DNA of 64,000 bases from the NCBI RefSeq assembly GCF_030272615.1, contig NC_081411.1, positions 837,426,136-837,490,135 of the forward strand. The letters are read 5' to 3'. A program made the position numbers and the translations under genes. Position 1 is the first letter of the stretch. Each line of letters starts with the position of its first letter. Below, one piece after another: positions 22,723 through 33,771 of this stretch. Below the pieces are notes generated by a model. It saw only the letters and a list, made by a program, of their open reading frames with translations, ran no database searches and was not told the origin of the DNA. This DNA is from Cryptomeria japonica. Taxonomy: Eukaryota; Streptophyta; Pinopsida; Cupressales; Cupressaceae.

Positions 22723-23678
22723 CTTTTATTGGTCTCAAATTATGATTCCCCTCTTATCCATTATAAGAAATATAATAACTCTATCTGCAAATAAAGAGAT
22801 CAAAGAAAAAGAACCTCAAAGAAACATATGACAAGGTTTCAAGAACCTTCTACACTTTGAACTTATCCAAAGTTTAGGCGGATATACCTTCTGTGAATAA
22901 TTTCACACTTTTAAAAATAGATCCATAGTAAACCAGTCCAAAACCAATGAATCTTATCGCATCAAACACAAACTGAAATAATGAAAGAAAGCTTACGTTC
23001 ATGTTCAGTATTGATCTACAAGAAATGTAGAAAGAGAGCTACAACTGATACCAATGCCTAATCCAGGCCACATAGTCATCTAGATTAAACAAGGATTTCA
23101 CAATTAAACATCTCAATACATATCATCACTTCAACTTCTATCAACCCCATACATGCTTGACATATATAAGAGTCTTTCCTTATTAGACTAGACAGTGTTC
23201 ATCAGATTTAAAGTCTCCAACAAAATAACATACTGACAGAGATATTCCTCGCGTATTTAATTCCTCTCCTAAAGAAGAAAGCTAAGAAACATATCTATAA
23301 AGACTACATTACAATCCATGTTCAATTGAATAACCCTAGATTACCCAAATGAAACCAGTAAATATTTGAAAGCACACCAGAAGACAACACAAATTCTAGG
23401 CTTGAAAGTTTATGGTTGGTATATTGATATTCATTTTGAAAAAATCTTACAAAACTCTGAATATTCACTATAAACTAAGACAAAACCCAGATAAATTTCT
23501 ACAGAGTTTATTTACAAATTCTTGTGATCCTTTTCTAACTAGTTCTCGTATCCATTTATAATAGTATGGATGCATACAAGCTTCAGACCTTTTCAAAAAG
23601 TTTGTTACAACAAACTTCTTGTTTGAACAAGAAGTAGCAAATCTTTTCCACTTTCTAACGACCCCTTTCCTGCGGTTG

Positions 23679-26600
23679 TCATTCTACGGCTTCTTCTTGA
23701 AGCTCTACATCTAGCACAACATGCTTTCTTGTCCACTCCTAGTACACATCATCAGAAGGCCATGAGAAGTTAAAAACTTTCCCTTTTGTCTTGGCTAATC
23801 TCTTCCAAGAGTTCCTCATTTTATTGACCTCTAAATTTAGGAAACTATAGTGTGATTTAATTTTCTCTATCTCCACAACCATTTTGACAAATAGGGAAGT
23901 ATCATCTATATTAATGATTCCCTTTATCCTTAATGATAGGTTGGCTCCTAATTCATTAAGCCATATTTGTTTGTCCTTCAATTGAGTTGGACTAGCAAAA
24001 CCCCCTGGGAATAATTCAATTACTTGTTCAGTGTACTCTTTCTTATACAAGTTGATCTTCCTCTCTGCATTATCTATTCCTTCTGCTAACTTTTCTAGAT
24101 CCTTTGTCATGTCACAAGTGGATTTGATAATGGGGTCAGCCCCTACCTCATCATAAGATACACATATAAGTTCTAGGTCCTCCTCCCTAGGCTTCCACTT
24201 GTCCAAAATAGGCATTAGAATAGCCTTGTCTCCATTGAGCTCATTCCACATATCCAAAACTTTACTCATATTGTTACACATGAATGGTGATCCTACAGTG
24301 TTAGCAAAACTCAAAATTGTGGCCCACACTCTCTCTTCATATTTATTTGCAAACAAGGTTTGAGCCTGTTTTAGCTTCTCCAACTCTTGAGGAGTGATCT
24401 CTACTGATTGGGAACTAGAAGGTGCAGGAGAAGGTGGGAATTCAATGACAGGGCTAGTAGATGGAGGTTGTGTAGGAGAAGAAGCCATCATCAATGTTGA
24501 GAACTCAACTCGATGGTATTGACCTACCGATTGGCTTTTCAAATTAGCAATAATAGTGTTTCGGCTCATTACCTCTCCTTTGGCATCATTGTAAGCTTTT
24601 AGGACTGTCTCTAACTTAGTTTGGAGAACTGTCTTTTTCATTGCTTCTTTCTATACCACTGCAACACTGAATTTTGTAGTCTCTAAGACTGTGCTAGTAA
24701 CCTCCACCACTCCAGTATTTTGCACTATCTTCACTATCATACCTCCAAGGTAGCTTGACTCTGGGGTATCCTTTTTCTTTTTATTTTCATCTCTTTTTAG
24801 AGACCACATGACCAAAGCAGCATTATCCTTGCTGAAGATTACTCCTTCCATAGGCTTGGTTTCTTTCCTAACTGCCTCTAGAACCAAGGCATTTGCTATA
24901 TCCCATCCAGGGAGGATGAGTACACCAGCCTTTTCTACCATCTCCCTTCCTTGCTCAGGAGTGATGGTCTTAAATTTAGTGACCATTTCTTGCTTTATTT
25001 CTTCCTCCACCATAGCTGCATCTTTGTGGGGCTGCTCACTCTTCCTCTTCTCACATCTAGAATTAAACTTATCAATATTCTGCTTCTACACAAATTGCAT
25101 GAAATCTCCTGAGGTAACAAAGTTTCTATCAGCTAAGAATTCCTCAATGGCCTATTTAATGGCAGGATCTAGTTCCTAGCCTTTGAACTCATTGGTGGTT
25201 ATGTTCATCTCAGCATCTTCTGGCTCTTGAGGCATTCCATCTTTTATTTCATCATAGGTGTAGGCTATCTCCCCAAGACTCCCTAACTGCAACAATTGCT
25301 CAGCTGCTACCTGCTCATTTCCTATATGAATAAGGGATTGAGATGGGGAGTACAAGGGCTCATTAGATTGCACTTCCTTTCCCACCCTTTGCTTCTTTGG
25401 GGATTCTTGAATGTCAATGACATCTTGTATTTCCCTCTTCCCTTTTGAAGTAGAAGGTTCCCCTGTTGTTGGTACCAACACACTGTACTTGGATTTTCTT
25501 TGTAGCACATAGTCACCAGGAGGGATTGGTTTAGCAGATGTAGACCTAGCTAGAACTAGTCTTGCCTTCTCAGGGTTGTTTTAAATCATTGCTTCCCTCT
25601 TCTCCTTTAGTGTTTGCATTACATCTTCAAAACAAAGAATTAGGAATTTAGCCTTTTCCTCAAAGGGGTGAAAACTGGAAAAAGGGTCATAGCTGGTGTC
25701 AAATTGGTGCACAAAATCTAGAGCCTTCTTGTAGGCCACCCATTTTTCTTTCCTTAGCTCCTGCTCATCCAAATCAAACTCATTTCTGATGAGGTCTTCA
25801 GGGAATTGGAATTGGTGAGGTCTGCCTTTGCATACTGCCCTCTTCCTAAACATACTGTTAAAGAAGTCTTCAGGGTTAGAAAACCTTGACATTGCAGTGG
25901 ATAATCGGTATGGTTGAAAGAACTCCTCAAAACAATTCCACCCACCTTTAGTAATCACAAATTGATGTGTTATTGTTACTATAGGGAAAATGGTCCCTTT
26001 TCCTCTATTAGATAGCTCTGCCTCTCGCACACTCCCAATCTGCCTGAGGACTTCTGCAATTCCTACTTTTAGTGGGACTTGATACGAAAATGGAGTGCCT
26101 CTTAAACCATACACTCTGAAAACTATGGAAACTAGGTACAAATACATGTCACCCGGCCAATTGTGGACAATTTTGATTTCTTCAGCAAACTCCTTTGGCC
26201 TAAGAAACTCCAAAAGAGCTTTAGGGATCCTTGGATTCTTTGAGCATAAGAGAATTCTGATCTTGGATGCAAAGAACTTATCAAACGTTAGGTAGCTAGC
26301 ATCTTCCCTATGCCATGACAACACTATGCTCCATAATTGAACTGGCATTTTCTCCCCATCCTTTTCTTTCTCCAGATCCATTTCATTTGCAAAGTAGTCA
26401 CCACCCTTGAATAGAAAAAAATGCATGAGAAGGGAGTACCATTCAAAAGGCCTATCCACATTACCATTCTTTATCCCTATCAAGACTTCATGGATTGCAT
26501 CAGTAATATAGGGGGCATAATCAAATGTGACTACTAGAGAAGGATTTAAAATTTGAGCTATCATTAACATGTAATGAGTTGGTATGTTCACTTCAGCATC

Positions 26601-27254
26601 CTCTTCAAAAATCTGGCAGAGTGACCAGTATAATCTTTTGGCTCTAAGAGTGAACAAATTTAAGGAGAAAGGCTCCATGGTATTAGGTCCTACAATAGTC
26701 AATCCACCTATTTTAACAAAGAATTCTTTAAGAGGCCCATTTCTAAGATGATTCCTTTGTGCATTGTAGACCTAAGCTAATGATTTAAAATTAATGGGCT
26801 CCAAATAATTGGACACCTCACTGAGCCCAAATACATTTTTGAACTCATCATCATTTATTTCAATAAGGGTTTTTCCATTTATATCCCTAACACTTTTGGT
26901 AACAGGGTCATAGTTGTGTGCAATCTGAGCTAGGAGATCCACATCCATGAACACTCTAGGGACCACCAATTTACCTACATCCAACTCCCAAATACTATTT
27001 ATTGGGGTTGGGGAGTGTCTCATACCAAATCCAACATTGAATAAACCCAAACCTAACAACCCTATCTATGGGTTTCTTAGCCAATTACCCTTGTCATACA
27101 ATCCTTCTCCTATTCTTAAGCAAGGAGCCTTGGGCACTAATTCTTTAACCTTAACTGCTACGTTTGTGGACATAGAAAATTGTTCCAGGAAATCATCTCA
27201 AATTGCTCTCTCCTAGTAATTAAATTTTTTCATGAAGTCCCTTCTGGGTGCCAT
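23679..27254 (-). pseudogene. LTR-borne gene, copy 3: one continuous 1,191-codon frame with nonsense codons
   Basis: From the ATG of MAPRRDF (27254) to TGA 23679-23681 the minus strand keeps a single reading frame with no frameshift, broken by about ten stops. Landmarks are those of copy 2: DDFLEQ, ELDVGKLVVPRVFMDVDLL, LYWSLCQIFEEDAEV, a hydrophobic block (WYSLLMHFFLFKGGDYF), FASKIRILLCSKNP, FEEFFQPYRLS, a basic region, a coiled-coil-prone C-terminal half (ITPQELEKLKQAQTLFANKYE; WKRLAKTKGKVFNFSWP). TAG 26772-26774 is CAG in the partner LTR (13343-13345). Two stops, 25152-25154 and 25176-25178, are shared with the partner, so the frame may have been two genes (about 693 and 470 codons). No signal peptide or known catalytic motif is seen. 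Function unknown. Confidence 0.78.
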
Positions 27255-27779
27255 CTCAATGATATGCAAGTAATTCAATTACTAATCACAATAATTCTTT
27301 GATAGAACAAAACCACAATTCAATCAAACTTTCAAGTAACTGGAAAGCAAGATACAAGAAAACCTATTCTCGGCCTGAAGAATTCTGCTCTGCACCAGCT
27401 TTTCTACAACAACTCTTCGAAATGATGCCTACATTCAATTGATGTGAGTGTATATATAGCAATCGGGTTCTTAACTGCGACATTAACACCACATGCTTTG
27501 CCCATCACCTCAGAATTGAATTCACGAATGAATTTGAAAATTTCGCTCCAACGGATCACAAAATATCTATGTTTCTATCACTTTCTTGTTTCACCATTTC
27601 ACGAAGCCTAAAATCCATGCTTCTTCATCAAGTGAAATCATGCCAACCATTAGATCCAGTGAAACTTGCACAACTTTTACTTTATTGACTATTCTTCATC
27701 CGACAAAAATCTTAGATCTCTTTCGCCATTTTGTGAAAGTTAAACATCGTGCACATTTACCCAGTGAAACTGCATGGGC

Positions 27780-28650
27780 CATCCAATCAAAAGGAACTTG
27801 ATCGGTCTTTATTCTATGTTGTGATTAGTGGTTAACCCCACTAACCATGCACCAAGCATTTAAGGCTAGTGGTTTTTTCTATTTTGCAAACGATAATTAC
27901 CTTGCATCTTCGGGCAGCGAAATAGCGCCCACCGTAGGATCCTTTTTGAGATACCCACCTTTTAACAAACTTAACTGGTAGAAGTAGGCCTTCTGACTCA
28001 ACATCATCCAACCTGGCAACTGACTGGCAAAGGAAACCAACATGTCAATCTTTTATTTGTCAAATACCTTCCACAAGATCCACTTCAGGTCTGCCACATG
28101 TATCTGACAACTTGCCTTTTCATCAGTGGTCTAATCCATCTGTTCTGCCACGACACCAACCAAGTGGCTGCCATGTCACTTCGCTACTTCACGAAGGTTA
28201 AATTTTGGTCACCTTAGGGCTGTGAAATGGCATCGACCATCCAATCAAATGAACTTGATCGCTCTTTACTTTCAATCCTTACCACCTCATGGACCAACTT
28301 TCCCTTTTGCCATTTCATGAAGCATAAAACTCGTGCATCAATGGCTTGTGAAATAGTGCGAGCCGTTTGATCAAAAGGAACTTGATCACTATTTACCATA
28401 GTCTTTAGTGGATGCTGGAGCCAATTTCCTTTTTGCCATTTTGTCAAGCATAAAACCCGATCACCTTTATCTTGCGAAACCGCATGGGCCGTCTGATCAA
28501 ATAGAACTTGATCGGTCTTTATCTTTAGTGAAAACCTGGATGCCGAACTCACTTCCGCCTTTCATCACTTCGCAAATGGTAACTCATGGGCATCTTAGGG
28601 CTGCAAAATCACACACACCTTTAGATTAAAAGGAACCTACTCACTGGTTA
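27780..28650 (-). repeat. Tandem repeats of about 127 bp in the 5' LTR
   Basis: This is the counterpart of 14281-15160. ATCAAAAGGAACTTGATC-like cores occur near 27786, 28242, 28369, 28495 and 28622. In a 5' LTR this region is where the promoter of the element would be expected. Confidence 0.72.
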
Positions 28651-28958
28651 GGAGCCTGATTAAAAATTAAAACCTTAGGAAAGACTTAGAAAAATAATGC
28701 GCTGCTAGACCCACCTAGGAAGAAAAAAGAAGGGGGGGGGACACTTCTCATGACAAACAAACCCTTCTTTAAGTGAATAAAGTAACACAAAATTAGAAAG
28801 AGAGGGTTTTTCTCAGACACTGGAGTGATTAAGACTTAAACCCTAAACCCTCTTTAGACCTAAAGTAATTTAGAGGTAACAAGGCCATACCAGAATTAAA
28901 ATTTTCATAGACAGCCAATTATGGGACAAGAATACCCATTTTTTAAATAGTGATAACA

Positions 28959-28963
28959 CAATG
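28959..28963. repeat. Target-site duplication CAATG (right)
   Basis: CAATG follows the right LTR end ...GTGATAACA and matches 9281-9285. Confidence 0.88.
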
Positions 28964-29854
28964 ATCATCTCTTGTCAACTCAGCACTTGACTTTTCATCC
29001 GTATCAGTAGACCCACAAAATCATGACTAATCAACACCACACCATCTTTTGACCAAACTCCATCAGCGGCCCCACCATAAGCCTTCCTGGTCAGCCTGGG
29101 ACACATGGCATCATCTTGTAATGTTGCGGTTTGTAACATCCTTGCAACTTCCATCACATGGATATGAGGGTCGTCAGATCTATTCAAACTTTACCGCTTT
29201 GCAAAATGCTCATTAACTCCTCCAAAATTAAAGATCGAGCAACTTTTACCTCAAGACAAAACATCTCCATTCATTTTAAACATGTGCAAATTGATAAGAC
29301 TATTAGTAAATCAACCTTTATCACCTGAGAATTGGTAACACGATGCTTTGATTGGTTATACTGCCAATCTTGTTGGTTTCCATTGAAAACACATGGCACA
29401 ATCTTGTGATGTCGTGGTCTTTATAATCCTCACATATTTGATTATGGGGAAGCCCAAGCTGTTGGATTCATTATTTCCGTAACAACCCACCAAAATACTT
29501 AGGACTTTTGGACCTAGGAAAACATAAGCACGAGCACAAATATTTAAAAGGGACGCCGGTCACAGGGAAATTCTATGCGCATGACTTAGGAAAATCATAT
29601 TTCATAAACCGGTTAACCACCACTTAATACTTATGAAATGGATTGGCCCCACCAATGAAAGTGGTACCCTCAGCCTTAAGTGAGAAAAAGGTAATGATAG
29701 AATAGAAAAAGAACCAAAAAATTTCCTTCGTACCAAGATTTAATCAAGAAAAGACATAACCCCTAAAGCCCTAAACCCTGATAACTTGACAGAGGGCAAA
29801 ATAAAACCAGAACGACCAAATTTTGTAAGACATAATTTTTAGATCCTATCATCC

Positions 29855-30590
29855 CATACTCCAACACTTTGAGGAATATCTTCTCAAGGTGCAAACAATG
29901 GTCTTCCTCCTTTTTTGAGTATGTAGTGAGATCATCTCAGTATACTACCATGATGACATTAATAAGGTCTGCAAATTCCACATCCATGGCTCATTGAAAA
30001 GTAGCTCCAACATTTGTTAGTCCAAAAATGCATCCTTACATAAACATATGTACCCAATTGTGTTATAAAGGTTGTCTTGTATTGTTCAAATTCTTTAACT
30101 TTGACTTGGTTGTACCCTGAAAAATAGTCCATCATAGATAATAGCTCGTATCTAGTAACTCATTGTAACAAAACATCCATGTTTGGAAAGGGGTAATTGT
30201 CCTTGAGGGAGGACATGTTTAGGTTCCTAAAATATACGCACAGCCTAATGTCTCCATTTTTCTTTCTCATTGGTACTAGATTAGAGACCCAAGAGGAATG
30301 TTTGGTTTGTTTTATTATTCCACCATCCCTTAGCTTCATGAGCTCCTCTTGCATTTTTGATGCCCAGGTTGGATTAATAGGTCATTTCTTCTATCTAAAT
30401 GGCTTGGCATCAGGTTTGAGTGGAATTTAATGTTGAAAAAGGTCTTCCCTATAAGCTTTGAGATCCTCATATGACCATGCAAATACATGGCGATATTTCT
30501 ACAATAAAGCTATTAACATGTTTCTAACTTTGGGAGTTATTTTATTCCCAATGTATACCTTTTGGGGGGCATGTTTTGTTCCCAAATTTA
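29855..30590 (-). pseudogene. Reverse transcriptase fragment of the host Tat-like element
   Basis: Minus-strand pieces match the RT of the 19.7-kb element: SYEDLKAY-like remains near 30480, KMQEELMKLRDGGIIK and SSWVSNLVPMRKKNGDIRL (30354-30160), a YNQVKVKE-like stretch near 30110, and DHCLHLEKIFLKVLEYG near 29910. The catalytic YXDD box has become Tyr-stop-Asp-Asp (TGA near 29936-29940). Homology ends near 29855 without RNase H or integrase. Frameshifts are present. Confidence 0.8.
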
Positions 30591-30779
30591 CTTCTATACT
30601 ATCATCCTAAACTGTTGTAGTTTTAATTGGTGCATCATATCTATAAAAGACTCTTTCTAGGGAAACTAATCCTTCCAGAATTTTGTTTGTCTTGAGTTGC
30701 ACTACCTCTCTTCCAAATATCATGTCTTTCCCATCAATGTTTTCGACAAATGCATTAAAAACTCTCTTGAGCCTCATAT

Positions 30780-30977
30780 TTATCTATGTGTTGCAAGAAT
30801 TTGGCTATCTTCATCATCCTCAAATACTTGCCAGCGATATATATTATCAAGAACAGAGGGTCTAGTCTTTATTTCAATTTCAGAAATATTTGTCATAGTA
30901 ACATCATCCTTTCTTAGGGCTATATTGGGAAGAAAATTTGTAGTCATGCTCTTAGATATGTCTACCGCATTCCTATG
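30780..30977 (-). pseudogene. C-terminal part of an aRNH domain, upstream of RT
   Basis: The minus strand encodes ISKSMTTNFLPNIALRKDDV...RPSVLDNIYRWQVFEDDED, collinear with the end of the aRNH at 18588-19091 (SKNIMADFLANVALKNDDA...RPAIPDNVYNWQVFADDED). The third-to-last catalytic acid position is changed (MADF to TTNF). The domain is truncated at 30977 by the D LTR. Its position before RT repeats the arrangement of the 19.7-kb element. Confidence 0.8.
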
Positions 30978-32529
30978 TGTTGGCATTGTATTGTCATTGA
31001 TGTCAATTGGTATAGGATGGCAACCAATATGGAGATTGATGAACAATGTTGGCATTGATCAATATAGAAAATGGTGCCATTGATGTTATCTAGAATAGCA
31101 GGTCATCAGTAAAGAAGAGTGTGTCATCTAGCTTAATGGCAATTGGAGTCACCAGTACACAAGTTATTTTTGACTTGTGTTGAAGATATAAGGACTACAG
31201 ACTAGTAAGTGACATGTTGGCAGTGCATAGTTGCAAACCAACAAGAGAGAAAGATGCTAGGCAGTTGATTGTGATGAAGAGGGGGAATGTTACCTAAATC
31301 ACATCAAAACCGGAGGCGAAGTATGTGTAGGTCACCAATATGCTGTGTGGATGTGAAACAATAGGACTCCCACTGGATAAAGATACAGTCACCACTTGCA
31401 GAGATGACTGGCAGTGAATGTGACAACTAGATCACATGTGCCTGATTGAAGATATATCGCTCAAATAGGGAAGCCACATTGGTGCATTTTAAGATGCAGA
31501 TGACAAGGATCCACTCCCACCGATAAGTGGAGTGTATCTCCTATTATGCAAATAATGTATCACTTTACTTGGCAATAAGATAAAAGAGTAAAATGTAGGT
31601 GAATGAAGGCTCACACCAGATGAACTAGTGAAACATTAAGTTGCCTTAGGTGCATGAGATCAGGAATATCCATTAGGGCGGTTGGCTAGGCAATGATGAG
31701 TTTTTGGTATAGTGATTGAAGGATGTGGTTGTCACTTTGACAAGCATGTTAATAGAAGAACCTGTCTAGTGGTGATAAAAGGTGTTACCATAGAAGCAAA
31801 CAAATGGAGGTGGTTGAAGATTGATGAGATGAGGTCATCGAGGAGTTTATTGGTAAGTATGTCCACCACTAATGTTGACAAAGTTCAGATGCAAAAGGTT
31901 CCCATTTGATGAAGATATGCATGAGGTAGGTTGGCATGTGTGTTGACCAGTTTAGGTGCTTTACCGGAAGAGAAGTAGAGTGCAAGGGTGAAGGCATACC
32001 GGTTAGGGTATAATCAACAAGATCTATGAACCGGTAGATGAACCCAGTTGAGTGGTTGGTTAGTGATCTTGTCTAGACCGACATAACCGACCTAGAAAAG
32101 GTGGATACCGACAAAGGGGACATGTGGAGATGCAGTGGCATACATGAATAGGTCAATGTGATGTGTAAGTGAAGTTGTTGGCTACTGATCCAACATTTAT
32201 GATGACTGTGAAGCTCAATGAATGAAAGAAAAATATTTTGTCTTGAGATGAAGGAAACATTAGAGATCCAGTAAAGATTGATCTTGCATATCAAAGAGGA
32301 TAAAGGAAACCACATCACTCACATGATCAATCAGACAAAAGGCCGAAAACATGCTACAAACGGCTAAAGAGAGAAGACATGTTCCGCAAGGTAAATAGAT
32401 GGGCGATGATTATTAATTGAGTGTTGAACATAGATCAAGGACATGATATTAGATTGGATTTGATATTTCATGATGATCAGAGATCAATTTGGAACTAGAT
32501 TCAGTGCATGACAGAAAACCTAGTGTGCC
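30978..32529 (+). repeat. LTR of element D, first part
   Basis: It starts TGTTGGCATTGTATTGTCATTGATG, the same TGTTGGCATT start as the two Copia-type LTRs of the window, and interrupts an aRNH remnant. It is cut at 32529 by a nested element and resumes at 40236. Joined, the LTR is about 2.58 kb. From 31329 onwards it matches 49729-51544. Five bases before it read CTATG (30973-30977). Confidence 0.82.
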
Positions 32530-33721
32530 TATTGGCATTTTGATGATGTTTTGATTGTCACTGATGGATGCACACTTTCTTTATGATGGACACACACTTT
32601 CTTAATGAATGAGTTATGCTCAATCAGTAATTGTTCCAATTGGTATTATGTATCATAGTCTTTAGACTATCGATGTTTTGCAGAAGATGTTTACCAGTCA
32701 CAAATTGACTGAAGACCTCAAGCGGTATGGAGAACTCAATGGTATGGAGAACCCAAGCAGTATGAAGACCTCAAGTGGTTCAAGGATCTCAAGCGATACA
32801 AAAGAACAAAGAAGTAGTTAACATTTTCCAGTATTCATTTTTGACAACTAGTAATTGGTATATTGTATGAACCAATATTACTTTGTGATGAGTTACCAAC
32901 TGGTATTTCTGTGATGAGTTGTCATCCATCGACACTTTGGTGGTGATTTTGGGTCATGTTACCAAATGTGTCTAGATGCACTAAACCTAGGAACTTGTAC
33001 TTTAATCCTATTGGACCGACATGAAATCAGTTTCCTTTATAAGGACATCATGTCTAGGGTTTACAGAGAAGTGTGAAAGAGATGTATGATGTATGAGAAG
33101 GTTATGTGCAATCTTTGTAGAGAAGATTAGGTCTATGTGAAGAGTTAGAGTATGGAGATATTGAAGACTGAAGTAATGCTGAAATGCAATAACAATGAGC
33201 TAAAAAGGATCTAACCAAGCATACTATGCTAGTATCTAGATCACTCACTTGTTGATTACTCACATCTTCGACAAGTCTGAAACCCTTAACTGGGTAGGCC
33301 TAGCAAAGCCTTTGTAAATCCTCTAACAAGGTGGTTCACAACTATGGATTTGAAATCCATTAGCAAGGTAGTCTTTAACAGGACTTATCTCCTAACAGAG
33401 ATCTAGATTCCTAACAGGATCTGTTCTAGTGAAGAACATTGTATGACCTTAACCAGTCTGACCTAGTTTCTATTTTGTAGATAGTTACTTGTGAGTTTCT
33501 ACTCATCGTGGTTTTTCCCATTTGGGTTTCCACGTCAAATATTTTGTGTTATGGTGATTGTTCTTTTGTGGGTGAATACTTTATTTGCTATTTAGTTTGC
33601 ATTTATCTAACCAGTTTATTAGTAAAACTATTATATCAGTTATCTACTTAACTATTTGAGAGTTTGAGTTCAGTATTTATTGGTATACTAATTCACGCCC
33701 CCCCCCTCTTAGTATTCATCA
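32530..33721 (+). repeat. 5' LTR of the non-autonomous element
   Basis: It starts TATTGGCATTTTGATG (first G of TGTTGG changed to A) and ends TATTCATCA. It matches 39033-40235. It contains iterated CTAACA-type motifs (about 33285-33415) and the conserved GGTTTTTCCCATTTGGG and TTTCCACGTC block near its 3' end. Confidence 0.93.
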
Positions 33722-33723
33722 AT

Positions 33724-33736
33724 TGGTATCAGAGCC
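33724..33736 (+). other. Primer binding site of the non-autonomous element
   Basis: TGGTATCAGAGCC lies two bases after the LTR end. It is the same initiator tRNA-Met type site as in Copia-A. Confidence 0.92.
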
Positions 33737-33771
33737 AACCTTTCTATAAGTCTAAACACTTGGAAGGAGAC

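Larger units (their letters stand above)
9286..28958 (-). mobile_element. Complete 19.7-kb Tat-like Ty3/gypsy retrotransposon with gene-carrying LTRs
   Basis: Two direct repeats of 6.2 kb (9286-15464 and 22727-28958) bracket a 7.26-kb interior. The outer ends are flanked by CAATG duplications. In minus-strand order the interior encodes gag, protease, an archaeal-type RNase H, reverse transcriptase with RNase H, and integrase. Integrase after RT makes it Ty3/gypsy, and the extra RNase H points to the Tat lineage. A tRNA-like primer site lies just inside the right LTR. In one 300-base stretch compared by eye the LTRs differ at about 14 positions, mostly transitions, so the insertion is old. Both LTRs contain a long gene in the same direction as the element. 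Many stops and several frameshifts make it inactive. Confidence 0.92.
22727..28958 (-). repeat. 5' LTR (R2) of the 19.7-kb element
   Basis: It matches 9286-15464 throughout. On the minus strand it begins TGTTATCACT (28958) and ends CCAATA at 22727, where the terminal CA has changed to TA. Its outer edge is followed by CAATG (28959-28963). It contains the better preserved copy of the LTR gene (23679-27254) and the same upstream tandem repeats (27780-28650). Confidence 0.9.
28964..30977 (-). mobile_element. Right half of the old Tat-like host element
   Basis: The host sequence resumes after the CAATG duplication. 28964 to about 29850 has no gene and is probably the first part of the host LTR. 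From about 29855 to 30977 are minus-strand remnants of RT and, upstream of it, aRNH. The RT remnant ends abruptly inside the palm domain at about 29855, so RT C-terminus, RNase H and integrase were deleted before or after insertion. The segment is cut at 30977 by the D LTR. Confidence 0.7.
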
